Shown here piece by piece: positions 23,901-35,074 of a DNA stretch of 64,000 nucleotides. Every line of letters begins with the position of its first letter. The stretch's first letter is position 1. The position numbers and the translations under genes were made by a program. This DNA comes from Camellia lanceoleosa (Eukaryota; Streptophyta; Magnoliopsida; Ericales; Theaceae), in contig JANUSC010000389.1 of assembly GCA_025200525.1 (NCBI GenBank), positions 1 through 64,000 on the forward strand, in the 5' to 3' direction. The notes under the pieces were generated by a model. That model was not told the DNA's origin. It did no database searches and worked only from the letters and a program-made list of their open reading frames with translations.

Positions 23901-26900
23901 TATATGTTCGACAAACTACCACAATCTTCAATATATTTATATTTGTTCAATTTTATTATCTGTGGAAATACACCAAACCAGATCTCAAGCAATATTTTTT
24001 TCTCTCTCTTGTTCTTTCTCTCTATCTCTGCTGAAAATATTTCTCAAATATAATCCAAAGATATATATATATATCTGTTTCTATTTTTTATATTATTTCA
24101 ATCGCTTAATTTTCAATTTTTGTTTGGTTCATTTTCAACTATCTCTGCAATTTGTTTCATCATACAACAACAACAAAGATCAACAACTTAAAAAAAAAAA
24201 AAGAAGTGAGCGTAAATTGATCTGGTGCTTCAAGAAAAAAAACTGTCCATAAGGAGCTCGATGAATGGAGTCTTCTCATTCGATGGTCCTCTGCAGGCAT
24301 TGAGTAAAACAATTTGGTGACAAGTCTTTTTATTTGTTTTGAAAGACGTTTTGTTTTCAATTTTACTCCATAATTTATCTGTTCAATTTTTTTTTTCTAT
24401 ATGTTTAAATTTACATTTAAGTGTTTAATTATTATTTTTTTTCTATATATTAAAAAATCTTGACTATCTGTTCCATTTTTTTCTCTATCTGTGCAAAATT
24501 TTTGTCCAGATTTTATTATCTGTTCAATTTTAATCTCTTCTCTATTCAAATATCTATACAAATTTCTTATATGTTCAACAAGCCAGTCACAATCTTCAAT
24601 ATATTTCTATCTGTTCAAATTTATTATCTCGTGAAATACACCAAACCAAAGATCTCAAATTTTTTTTTTCTCTCTCTCTTGTTCTTTCTCTCTATTTGTT
24701 GAAATTCTTTCTCAAATATAATCTAGTATATATATATATATCTGTTCTATTTTTTATTATTATTTCAATCTGGTTAATTTTTAATTTTTTTTTTTGTTTA
24801 TTTACAACTATCTGTTGCAATTTGTTTCATCATACAACAACAACAAAGATCAACAACTTAAAAAAAAAAATGAGAAGAAATTGGATCTGTGCGCTTAAAG
24901 AAAAAAAAACTGTCCATAAGGAGTTGGATCAATGGAGTCTTCTCCGATGGTCCTCTCGCAGTATGACTAAAATAATTTGAGAAGCCTTTTATTTGTTTTG
25001 AAAGACATTTTGTTTTCAATTTTACTCCTTAATTTATCTTGAATTTTTTTTCTATATGTTCAAATTTACATTTAAGGGTTTACTCATTATTTTTTGTTTA
25101 TATATTCAAAATTTTGACTAGTCATTCAATTTTTTTCCTATATCTGCATAAAATTTTCTCTAGATTTTATTATCGCTCAATTTTAATCATATCTGCTCAA
25201 ATATCTATCCAAAATATCTTATCTCTGCTCAACAAACCAAATACAATCACCATTTTATTTCTATCTGCTCAACTTTATTATCTGTTGAAATACACCAAAC
25301 CAGATCTGCTGCAATCTTTTTTTTCTCTCTCTCTTGTTCTTTCTCTCTATCGCTTGAAATTCTTTCTCAAATATAATCCAAAGATATATATATATATATA
25401 TCTCGTCTATTTTTTTATTATTTCTACCGCTTAATTTTTAATTTTGTTTGGTTCATTTACAACTATCTGTTGCAATTTGTTTCATCATCATACAACAACA
25501 ACAAAGGTCAACAACTTTAAAAAAAAAAAAAAGGAGGAGAAATTGGATCTGTGTGCTTGAAGAAAAAAAATTGTCCATAAGTAGCTGGATCAATGGAGTG
25601 TTCTCCTCCTATGGTCCTCTCGCAGTATTGAGTAAAATAATTAGTCAGAAATCTTTTATTTGTTTTAAAAGTCGCTTTTGTTTTCAATTTTACTTTTAAT
25701 TTATCTGCTCAATTTTTTTTCTATATGTTCAAATTTACATTTACGTGTTTAATTATTATTTTTTTTGTCTATAGATTCAAAAATCTTGACTATCTGCTCA
25801 ATTTTTTTCCCTATCTCGTATATTTGTCTTGATTTTATTATCGCTCAATTTTAATTTGTTATCTCTGCTCAAATATCTTCCAAAATTTCTTATCCATTCA
25901 ATAAACCAACCACAATCTTCAATTTATTTCTATCTGCTCAATTTTATTATCTGTTGAAATACACCAAACTAGGATCTGCTGCAATCTTTTCTTTCTCTCT
26001 TGTTCTTTCTCTCTATCTCTGAAATTCTTTCTCAAATATAATCATGTATATACATATATATATATATATATCTATTCTATTTTTTATTATTATTTCTATC
26101 TCGCTTGATTTTTAATTTTGTTTGGTTCATTTACAACTATCTCAAGGTAATTTGTGTCATCATACAACAACAACAAAGATCAACAACTTAGAAAAAAAAA
26201 AAGAGCGTAAATTGATCTGGTGCTTGAAGAAAAAAACTGCCCATAAGGAGCCGGATCAATGAAGTCTTCTCCTCCGATGGTCCTCGCAGGATTGCGTAAA
26301 ATAATTTGGTGAGAAGTCTTATTATTTGGTTTGAAAGACGTTTTGTTTTCAATTTTACTCCTTAATTACTTGTTGAATTTTTTTTTGCTATATGTCCAAA
26401 TTTACATTTAAGTGTGTAATTATTTTTTTTTTGTCTATGTATTCAAAAATCTTGACTATCTGTTCAATTTTTTTTCCCTATCTGTGCAAATTTTTGTCTA
26501 GATTTTATTATCAGTTCAATTTTAATCTCTTATCTGCTCAAATATCTATCCAAAATTTCTTATCTGCTCAACAAACCGTCACAATCTTCAATATATTTCT
26601 ATCTGCTCAATTTTATTATCTGTGGAAATACATCAATCCAGATCTGTAATCTTTTTTTCTCTCTCTTGTTCTTTCTCTCTATCTCATGAAATTCTTTCTC
26701 AAATATAATCTAGTATATATATATATATCTCGTTTCTATTTTTTTTATTATTTCTATCTGCTTAAATTTTTATTTTTTTGGTTCATTTACAACTATCTGT
26801 TGCAATTTGTTTCATCATACAACAACAACAAAGATCAACAACTTAAAAAAAAAAAAAAAAAAAGGAGGAGAAATATGATCTGTGCGCTTGAAGAAAAAAA

Positions 26901-26929
26901 AAACTGTCCAGAAGGAGCTGGATCAATGG
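20948..26929 (+). repeat. Satellite block 3 (about 9 monomers)
   Basis: Anchors at 20990, 21651, 22305, 22941, 23596, 24259, 24926, 25587, 26253 and 26920 give spacings of 636-667 bp. The order of landmarks is that of block 1. The block ends within the anchor itself (GATCAATGG) at the insertion point of the next solo LTR. Many CTG/CAG sites differ from the cleaner block 6 by small indels. Confidence 0.95.
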
Positions 26930-27185
26930 TGTAACGCCCTCAAAATAATACATAAAACCCATCACTTTAGACATGCGTTGATATAAGAGAAATCAACAAT
27001 TTCTATTCATCAGAGTAGTTCTTACAATCAGATCACATGTTAACAACAAAGCAAATGCCTCTACTAAGCATAACTTTCCAAGTCAACACTTGGTTACACA
27101 AAAGAAGAGTACTAACTATATACAAAATGAGCCCTTGGCTTGATATACAAGTAATACAAGCAAAATAAACAAAATGGAGTCTTCA

Positions 27186-27190
27186 ACTCT
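27186..27190 (+). other. Target-site duplication ACTCT, left
   Basis: ACTCT directly precedes TATAGCG of the nested element and recurs at 33098-33102 directly after CGTTATA. A 5-bp duplication is normal for gypsy integrases. Confidence 0.88.
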
Positions 27191-29042
27191 TATAGCGATC
27201 CCGAGTTTACCCTTGTTGTACAGTGATCCGGACATGTGTCCGTGGATGTTAGTAGCTGATTGTTGTCTCGTTTACATCCTTTCATACTTTGTTTTTGAAT
27301 TATAGGATGTGTTGGGCAGGTTTGTTACAGGTTGGTTGTGTTGAGAACAAAGAGTAGCTGTCTAGATTTTTGGACCCTCGCTCGAGCGAGGAGTTGGTCG
27401 CTCGAGCGAGCTTCTATCTTTTGTTCTTCGCTCGAGCCAGGGTTTGGTCGCTCGAGCGAGAGTTGAGTTTTGTCTCTGGTGGGTCGAGCCAGGGGGGCTT
27501 CGCTCGAGCGAGTGATTGACCTGAATACTGGAATTCTTGGCTCGAGCGAGCTTTTCTTCGCTCGAGCGATCTGGTTCGTCCTTCGCTCGAGCGAGCTGTT
27601 CGTCGCTCGAGCGAGCTTCTGGGTTGTTGGCTCGAGCAAGGCTGTCTTGGCTCGAGCGAGTGTTTTATGTGTCTGGTCGCTCGAGCGAGCAGGCCTTCGC
27701 TCGAGCGAGCCTGTCTTCATCAGCAAGACAGCAGCAGATTTCAAATCATTTTTTTCAAAACTTTTGATCTAAATCTCTCAAATCCGAGAGCCTCTCACTT
27801 TAGATTTTCACTCTCTCTAAGATTTGATCTACCTAGGGTGATTTCCTACCCTAAGTCCTTTGTTAAAAAGATAGCGGTTGTCGAGGGCTTCGATTTAATC
27901 GGAAAAAGTCGGGGTTTGGAGCACTTTGATTTTCGGGCTTCATCTCCATTTCAGCTCAAACTTTGAGGTAGGGATACCCTACTCCTCTTTATGGATTTTG
28001 TCTTTAAATTTTATCATTTGGATATGTTGGGGATAGTTGTGTAATTTTGAGAAAGTTTGGGGCTTTTATGTAATTTTATAAAAGTCAGTTTTATTTAAAA
28101 TAAACCAATATGCATGTTTAGCATAGAGAAATGAGATTAATGTGAAATCATTGATGAAAATGGAACCTTTAGGGTTGTAATGTTAATTATGGAAAATGCT
28201 ATAATTACATTGTTTAATTAATTGGTATAATTAATTGTGAGGAATGAGGAATGGAATTGGAAATGTTGAGATTGGAAGTATGTGGGATAAAAGGGTGTAG
28301 TTAGATTATTTATCACTCACCGAATTGAAATATTGATTATATATCCATTTGTGCATTTATTTTCTGTATAGAAATAACTGATTTGGGCTATCGGTGGAGG
28401 ATAATCGTGATTGTTGTAGACAATGCATGATGATTAGGCAAACTAAAACTAATCTATGGAATGTGTTATGGAATTTGACGAATGATAGAATACATTAACT
28501 GTATGTATTGATTGATTGTATATAGAACCAATGTGTTTATATGCATTATGTGTAGATGAGGAGATGGGGGATGTACTCATGATTTAGGAGAAGATGGGGA
28601 TGTACCTCTAAACCTGTTAGTGTTGGGAGGAGATGGAGATGAACTCAGAGACACAAATTTCATATGCTTGTCTAGAGAAGTGAAGATACACTCATATGCT
28701 TATCTTTGAGAAATATAGATACAAACTCATATGCTTGTCTTGGAAATGTGATGTAGCTTGTATGCTTACCTTTGAGAAATATGATACATTTCATATGCTT
28801 GTCATGGAAATGTGATGTAGCTTGTATGCTTACCTTTGAGAAATATAGATACAACTCATATGCTTGTCTTGGAAATGTGATGTAGCTTGTATGCTTATCT
28901 GTGGATGTATTGATATAACTAATATGTTTATCTATGTTGAAATGGAAAGTGTTTAGTATGAGTTCCTGTCTCATATGAGTTGTTGGCCAGGTTTTAAGCC
29001 AGGATTATGTATTGATAATCGAAAGGAAAGAAATGGAAAATG
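27191..29042 (+). repeat. 5' LTR of nested element (3' end deleted)
   Basis: Identical in layout to the 3' LTR at 30870-33097: TATAGCGATCCC start, CTCGAG cluster (27378-27710), AGGTAGGGATACC at 27966, and the minisatellite at about 28655-28940. Similarity stops at GGAAAATG (29042), which corresponds to about 32628 in the 3' LTR, so about 470 bp are lost. The antisense 139-codon and sense 100-codon frames at 27325-27772 come from the palindromic CTCGAG repeats and are not genes. Confidence 0.9.
27378..27712 (+). repeat. Cluster of CTCGAG palindromes in the LTR
   Basis: Thirteen CTCGAG cores occur in about 335 bp, most within the perfect 14-bp palindrome CTCGCTCGAGCGAG or a one-base variant, separated by 12-40 bp of unrelated sequence. 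All family-1 LTRs have this cluster in the same place, but in other copies most motifs read CGCCGAGCG. The position in the upstream half of the LTR suggests a U3 regulatory or methylation-dense segment; no function is demonstrated. Confidence 0.85.
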
Positions 29043-30446
29043 TTAGAGGCACAAAGAGGTGATCTTGAGGTAGATTCCCTAAGAGAGAAGATCTCCAATG
29101 GGAAGGTTGAGAAGGGTTTGACGGTGTATCTCGACTTGAGTGTGAGATACCGAGACCGTTTGTTTGTGCCGGAGTCTTGCCGAGAGGAAGTACTCCGAGA
29201 GTTTCATCATTCGCGCCTTGCGATGCATCCGGGAGGTACGAAGATGTACCGGGATTTGGGTCGCCAGTTTTGGTGGCGGGGCATGAAGAGATGTGGCATT
29301 CGTGTCTAAGTGCCTTACTTGTCGCAAGTGAAGGTCGAGATCGAGGCCACGGGTTTGTTGTAACCCTTGCCTATTGTCGAGTGGAAGTGGGAGCATGTCA
29401 CTATGGACTTCGTTGTAGGTCTTCCGAGGACTCAGCGGGGTAGTGATGCCATTTGGGTGGTTGTAGACCGGTTGACTAAGTCGGCGCACTTCATTCCTAT
29501 GCGCGTGAGAGATTCGGTAGATCATCTTGCCGACTTGTATGTTCGGGACATAGTGAGGTTGCACGGGTCCCAAAGGACGATCGTCTCAGATAGAGATCCT
29601 CGTTTTACTGCTAGGTTGTGGCAGAGTTTGCAGAGTGCCTTGGGCACTAGGTTGACCTTCAGTACGGCTTATCATCCTCAGACTGACGGGCAGTCCGAGT
29701 ATACTATTCAGATCCTTGAGGATATGCTTCGGGGTTGGGTCCTTGACTTTAGTGGGACGGGGGAGAGGCACTTACCATTGGGGGAGTTTGCCATCAACAA
29801 CAAATGCCTATCGCCTAGTATCGGATGGCACCGTGTGAGGCCTTGTATGGCCGACCTTGTAGGTCTCCGGTTTGTTGGGCCGAGGTGGGTGACGCACCTT
29901 TGTTGGGTCCAGAGTTGGTTAGGGAGACGACGGAGAAAGTTGAGCTTATCTGTAGGAGGCTAGTTACAGCCCAGAGTCGTCAGAAATCTTATGCTGATCG
30001 TAGGAGGAGACCGTTGGTGTTTGAGGTGGGTGATCATGTCTTTCTGAAGATATCACCTAGACGGGGGTTGGTGAGGGTTGGGAAGAGAGGAAGTTATCCT
30101 CTGCTTATAGGGCCTTTTGAGATCCTTGAGAGGATTGCCGGGGTGGTTTATCGTTTAGCTTTCCCGCCACAGTTGTCCGGAGTTCATGACGTGTTTCATG
30201 TAAGTATGCTTCGGAAGTATGAGCCAGATCCGTCACATGTACTGGATTGGACTAATTTAGAGGTAGATGAGGATGCCTCGTATGAGGAGAAACCGGTTCG
30301 TCTTGGATAGGCGGATCAAGTCTCGCGTGGCAAGACCATCCTTTGGTTAAGGTTTTGTGGAAGCATCACGGGTGGAGGAGGCCACTTGGGAACGTGTGAG
30401 TTGGAAGTCCGCGAGAAATATCCTGACTTGTTTGTTGATTTGTAAT
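29043..30446 (+). pseudogene. Integrase plus chromodomain remnant of the nested element
   Basis: It starts in the linker before integrase. A zinc-finger region with EEVLREFHHS and HPGGTKMYRDL lies at about 29190-29300. The frame is then lost near 29300-29366. The core follows at 29367-29824 with MDFVVG (29403), SDRDPRF (29586-29606) and YHPQTDGQSE; Asp at 29589 and Glu at 29697 are separated by 35 residues, as in DD35E integrases. After another frameshift near 29825 come ALYGRPCRSPVCW, the GPFEIL module (about 30109-30126) and VHDVFHVSMLRKYEP (about 30180-30225). A stop at 30308 and a frame change break the chromodomain, whose VEEATWE block is near 30373. Typical of Tekay/Del-like chromoviruses. 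Not functional. Confidence 0.9.
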
Positions 30447-30856
30447 CATGTAGTGAGAACTTGTAATCTTGTTGAACTTTAAGAACATTGTTTGTGTCTT
30501 AAGTTGTAAAACATGGTATATGTTTTGATTTAAGGAAGTATTGTAGAACTTGCCTTGATGTGGGAGTTGATTATAATATTGCATATGCTGACTATATTAT
30601 AGAACTGGAGATATATCATGAATGTTGATTATGATATAAATTGTGAACCATATATGTTGAAAATGGTTGGAAAATGAAAAAGGAAATGCATGTTATAGAT
30701 GCACTTGAAATGTATATATATGTGAAATGCCTCTTTAAATGAGATGAATGACCCAGAATGGGTCGAATTGTTGAATGTTGCAGTGTAACATTGTTTAAAA
30801 TGGAGAAAAACTTGTTTTTTGAAAACTTGTTCTTAATTTCGGGGACGAAATTCTTT

Positions 30857-30869
30857 AAGGGGGGAAGGT
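30857..30869 (+). other. Polypurine tract of nested element
   Basis: AAGGGGGGAAGGT lies immediately before the 3' LTR start TATAGCG, preceded by GGGGACGAAATTCTTT, which is shared with the other family-1 elements. This is the expected primer site for plus-strand DNA synthesis. Confidence 0.85.
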
Positions 30870-33097
30870 TATAGCGATCCCGGGTTTACCCTTGTTGTAC
30901 AGTGATCCGGACATGTGTCTGTGGATGTTAGTAGTTGATTGTTGTCTCGTTTACATCCTTTCATACTTTGTTTTTGAATTATAGGATGTGTTGGGCAGGT
31001 TTGTTACAGGTTGGTTGTGTTGAGAACAAAGAGTAGCTGTCCAGATTTTTGGACCCTCGCTCGAGCGAGGAGTTGGTCGCTCGAGCCAGCTTCTGTCTTT
31101 TGTTCTTCGCTCGAGCCAGGGTTTGGTCGCTCGAGCGAGAGTTGAGTTTTGTCTCTGGTGGGTCGAGCCGAAAAGCGATTGCCCTGGTACTTGGACCTGA
31201 ACACTGGAATTCTTGGCTCGAGCGAGCTTTTCTTCGCTCGAGCGATCTAGCTCTTCGCCAGAAGCGAAGCTGTTCGCCGCCGAGCGAAGCTTCGGGTTGT
31301 TGGCTCGGCTCGAGCGAGTGTTTTCAGGTTCCGTCGCTGAGCAAGCAGGCCTTCGCTCGAGTGAGCCTGTCTTTATCAGCGAGACAGCAACGGATTTCAA
31401 ATCATTTTTTCAAAACTTTTGATCTAAATCTCTCAAATTCGAGAGCCTCTCACTCTAGATTTTCACTCTCTCTAAGATTTGATCTACCTAGGGTGATTTC
31501 CTACCCTAAGTCCTTTGTTAAAAAGATAGCGGTTGTCGAGGGCTTCGATTTAATCGAAAAAGCCTGGGTTTGGAGCACTTTGATTTTCAAGCTTCATCTC
31601 CATTTCGCTCAAACTTTGAGGTAGGGATACCCTACTCTTTATGGATTTTGTCTTTAAATTTTAGCATTTTGATATATTGGGGATAGTTGTGTAATTTTGA
31701 GAAAGTTTGGGGCTTTTATGTAATTTTATAAAAGTTGGGGTTTTATTTAAAATAAACCAATATGCATGTTTAGCATAGAGAAATGAGATTAATGTGAAAT
31801 CATTGATGAAAATGGAACCTTTAGGGTTGTAATGTTAATTATGGAAAATGCTATAATTACATTGTTTAATTAATTGGTATAATTAATTGTGAGGAATGAG
31901 GAATGGAATTGGAAATGTTGAGATTGGAAGTATGTGGGATAAAAGGGTGTAGTTAGATTATTTATCACTCACCGAATTGAAATGTTGATTATATATCCAT
32001 TTGTGCATTTATTTTCTGTATAGAAATAACTGCTTTGGGCTATCGGTGGAGGATAGTCGTGATTGTTGTAGACAATGCATGATGATTAGGCAAACTAAAA
32101 CTAATCTATGGAATGTGTCATGGAATTTGATTTAATGATAGAATACATTAATCAGATGTATTGATTGATTGTATATAGAACCAATGTGTTTATATGCATT
32201 ATGTGTAGAGGAGGAGATGGGGATGTACTCATGGTTTAGGGAAGATGGGGATGTACCTCTAAACCGTTAGTGTTGGGAGGAGATGGGGGATGAACTCCGT
32301 AGACATAGCTCATATGCTTGTCTAGAGAAGTAAAGATACGGCTCATATGCTTATCTTTGAGAAATATAGATACAGCTCATATGCTTGTCTTGGAAATGTG
32401 ATGTAGCTTGTATGCTTACCTTTGAGAAATATAGATACAGCTCATATGCTTGTCTTGGAAATGTGATGTAGCTTGTATGCTTATCTGTGGATGTATTGAT
32501 ATAACTAATATGTTTATCTATGTTGAAATGGAAAGTGTTTAGTATGAGTTCCTGTCTCATATGAGTTGTTGGCCAGGTTTTGAGCCAGGATTATGTATTG
32601 ATAATCGAAAGGAAAGAAATGGAAAATGAAAGGAAATATAGACTTGAATGTCTTGGAACTGTCAAGTGTTATGAAAGAATGTAAAAGTGTTGACCATCTA
32701 TCAACTGTTAATCTTTTAGTCATTATTCATAACCGGTTTAGTATATTTCTCTTACTGGTGGCTCACCCTATATGGGAACATCATTTTCGTGCAGTAGCAT
32801 GCCACCTCCAAGGACATAGCTTGGGAGGCTAGAGGCGACACACTTTTGTTGTCGATTTATTTTGATGTATTACATGTATATTCAAGCCTGTGGCTTAATG
32901 TGTAATTGAGTTAGAACTCTTTTTGTAACCAAGTGTTAGCTTGGAAAGTCAGAAGCCTTTAAGGCACTTGCTTTTGTTGTTAACATGTAATACCTTTTGT
33001 AAAGAACTATTCAGCTTAAATAGAAGAATGTGGACTTTTATTATGTCAATGCATGTTTAATTGATGGGTTTAATGTTATTATTTTGAGGGCGTTATA
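30870..33097 (+). repeat. 3' LTR of nested element, complete
   Basis: A complete 2228-bp LTR from TATAGCGATCCC to GAGGGCGTTATA, the best reference for the family. The termini form a short imperfect inverted repeat (TATAGCG/CGTTATA) and lack canonical TG at the 5' end; other copies end GTTACA. The CTCGAG cluster at 31058-31370 is altered relative to the 5' LTR although the rest is nearly the same. The minisatellite lies at 32300-32520. Putative frames (31049-31624, 30951-31400) follow the palindromic cluster and are not genes. Confidence 0.92.
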
Positions 33098-33102
33098 ACT
33101 CT
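33098..33102 (+). other. Target-site duplication ACTCT, right
   Basis: Pairs with 27186-27190. The host LTR sequence continues directly afterwards (TATAATCATCCAAGC). Confidence 0.88.
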
Positions 33103-33409
33103 TATAATCATCCAAGCTATGTCCTTGGATGTGGTACCACTGCATTCAAAAATAATGTCCCATATAAGGTGAGCCAACGCCAAGAGAGATACGCTAAACA
33201 CAAGATGAGCAAGAATTCAAGACATTAGCAATTGATAAATGTTTAATTCCCATAAATCAATTCATAACTCAATTCCATTACATGACCACTATGTTCATGT
33301 TTCATTTCATTTTCCATTTCTTATCATGTTCACAATTTACAACAACGGCTCAGAACCTGGCCAACAACTAACATGAGATAGCGACTCATATTAAACATTT
33401 CCCATTTCA

Positions 33410-33640
33410 CAGTAGATAAGCATACTAGCTATATCAACACTACGATGGATGAGCATATAAGCTATATCAACATCTCAACAGATAAGCATATAAGCTGTAT
33501 CCACACTTCAATAGATAAGCATATGAGCTATATCAACACTTCCATAGATAAGCATATGAGCTATATCAACACTTCCATAGATAAGCATATGAGCTGTATC
33601 AACACATTAACTGACGAGCATATGAGCTGTATCAGCGGAG
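33410..33640 (-). repeat. 33-bp LTR minisatellite (about 7 copies)
   Basis: A repeated unit containing GATAAGCATATGAGCTATAT, with a 33-bp period, here in its cleanest form. Because 33 is divisible by three, it gives an 11-residue repeat peptide in one frame (33445-33678), an artefact. Equivalent arrays of 3-8 copies occur in each complete family-1 LTR (about 12250-12400, 17868-18060, 20080-20270, 28655-28940, 32300-32520, 42730-42880, 48570-48720, 63275-63440), so it is a family trait and varies in copy number. Confidence 0.88.
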
Positions 33641-35074
33641 TCCATCCCCTATCTCCTCCCAAACAACATCCGGTTTAGAGGTCCATCCCCTATCTTCTCC
33701 TAAACCGTGGAGTACATTCCCTATCTCCTCCCATACACACACAACGTATATACACATAGGTCATATATACACAATCAATCAATACATAACGTTAATGTAT
33801 TCTATCAACCGTCATATTCTATGACACATCCAATTGATTAGTTTTAGTTTGCCTAATCATCATGCATTGTCTACAACAATCATAGCTACCCTCCACCGGT
33901 AGCCCAAGCAATTATTTCTAAACAGATAATAAAAGCTCCAACAGATAAAATATCAATGTTTTCAAAAGTGAGCGATTAATAAATCCAACTCCACCATTTC
34001 ACATTTTAATGAGCCAATTTCATTATTTCCAACTCAATTCCAAATAACAACTTTCCCAAATTAATTATACCAATTAATTTATACAACAAATTAGGTTTTT
34101 ACCCATTTCCCAATATTGACCCAATGGTCTATATATCAACAACTAACAACAATATCATTATTTAGAAACCCAAAATACACATTCTAGGATCAAAATAACA
34201 AAACCTCCCTTTAACATCTTGTAACCCTAAGTCCCAAAATTATCCAACTTCAACACTTTATCAAAACAACCAAAAATCTATGTCAAAGACCATAAGAGTG
34301 AGTCGGAATCCCAACCTCAAAAGTTGACACCCAACGAAGAAGATGAAGAAAACGAAAATGCTTCAAATCCCGAGATTGTTGGATCAAAAGATAGCCCTCG
34401 ACAATCAACAACTTTTTTGTAAAGGCCAAATGTGAGGAAACAACTTCTACTAGATCAACACCTAGAGAGAAGGCAAGGTTCTAGTGAGAGAAGCTCTCTA
34501 ATGGTGTTTTGGAAAAGTAAGAGAGAGAAAAGGATGTGAAAAAGTGATTCAAAAACCCGGATCTCGGAGACTTAACCTAGCCGCTTCGCCGAGCGGAAAC
34601 CCCCTCGAAAGGCCACTCACAGACTCCCGCTCGAGCGTCCAAACCCCCGCTCGAGCGTCGGATACACACTCCCAGCACTTTTGCAGAGCCAAGTCCCCGC
34701 TCGAGCATCCAACTCCCCGCCGAAGGCCACATTACAAACTCCCGCCGAAAGGCCCAAACTCTCGCCGAGCGACAATCTCAGAGAGAAAATACGGGATGGG
34801 TGATTTTCTCGCTCGAGCACCAAAACCCCCGCTCGAACGGAGAAGCAACAACAAAGGCCCCGCTCGAGCGTCAAAAGCTCCGCTTGAGCAGACAGGCCAA
34901 AATCTGGGCAGCTAGTTTTGGTTTCTAAGCTCAACCCACCTGTTTCAAACCTGCCCAACACAACCCAACACTTAAATACAAAAAGTAAAGGATGTAAACA
35001 AGATATACACAACAACCAACTCCACGGAACCTAAGTCCGGATACAACAATTAAAGAAAGGGAAACCGATCGCTA

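Larger units (their letters stand above)
27191..33097 (+). mobile_element. Nested family-1 LTR retrotransposon with internal deletion (element 2)
   Basis: A 5.9-kb plus-oriented element inserted in the outer LTR, with ACTCT target duplications at 27186-27190 and 33098-33102. It contains a 5' LTR cut at 29042, an integrase/chromodomain remnant, a polypurine tract and a complete 3' LTR of 2228 bp. The end of the 5' LTR, the primer site, gag, PR, RT and most of RNase H are missing in a single deletion. The two LTRs look very similar outside the CTCGAG cluster, so this is probably the youngest insertion in the window. It cannot be autonomous. Confidence 0.93.
26930..35074 (-). mobile_element. Solo LTR, family 1, interrupted by a nested element
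   Basis: The outer LTR is 26930-27190 plus 33103-35074, about 2.23 kb in all, oriented minus. It begins TGTAACGCCCTC and ends CCGATCGCTA. AATGG (26925-26929) and AATGA (35075-35079) flank it as a one-mismatch target duplication, and the satellite anchor continues across the gap. The minisatellite (33 bp period) lies at 33410-33640 and the CTCGAG cluster at 34570-34900. The nested element split it, so this LTR is older than the nested insertion. Confidence 0.92.

Noticed and set aside
27325..27744. 139-codon antisense frame and overlapping sense frames
   Set aside because: The CTCGAG palindromes encode SLER/ARA-like repeats in several frames on both strands; no codon-level conservation.
29079..29573. 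164-codon antisense frame
   Set aside because: Shadow of the integrase gene on the plus strand, which carries the real motifs.
33410..33640. CRISPR-like array
   Set aside because: Units are head-to-tail tandem without unique spacers, in a plant LTR; no cas genes.
33445..33678. 78-codon frame with an 11-residue repeat
   Set aside because: Produced by the 33-bp LTR minisatellite; other LTR copies have different periods or frames and no conserved protein.
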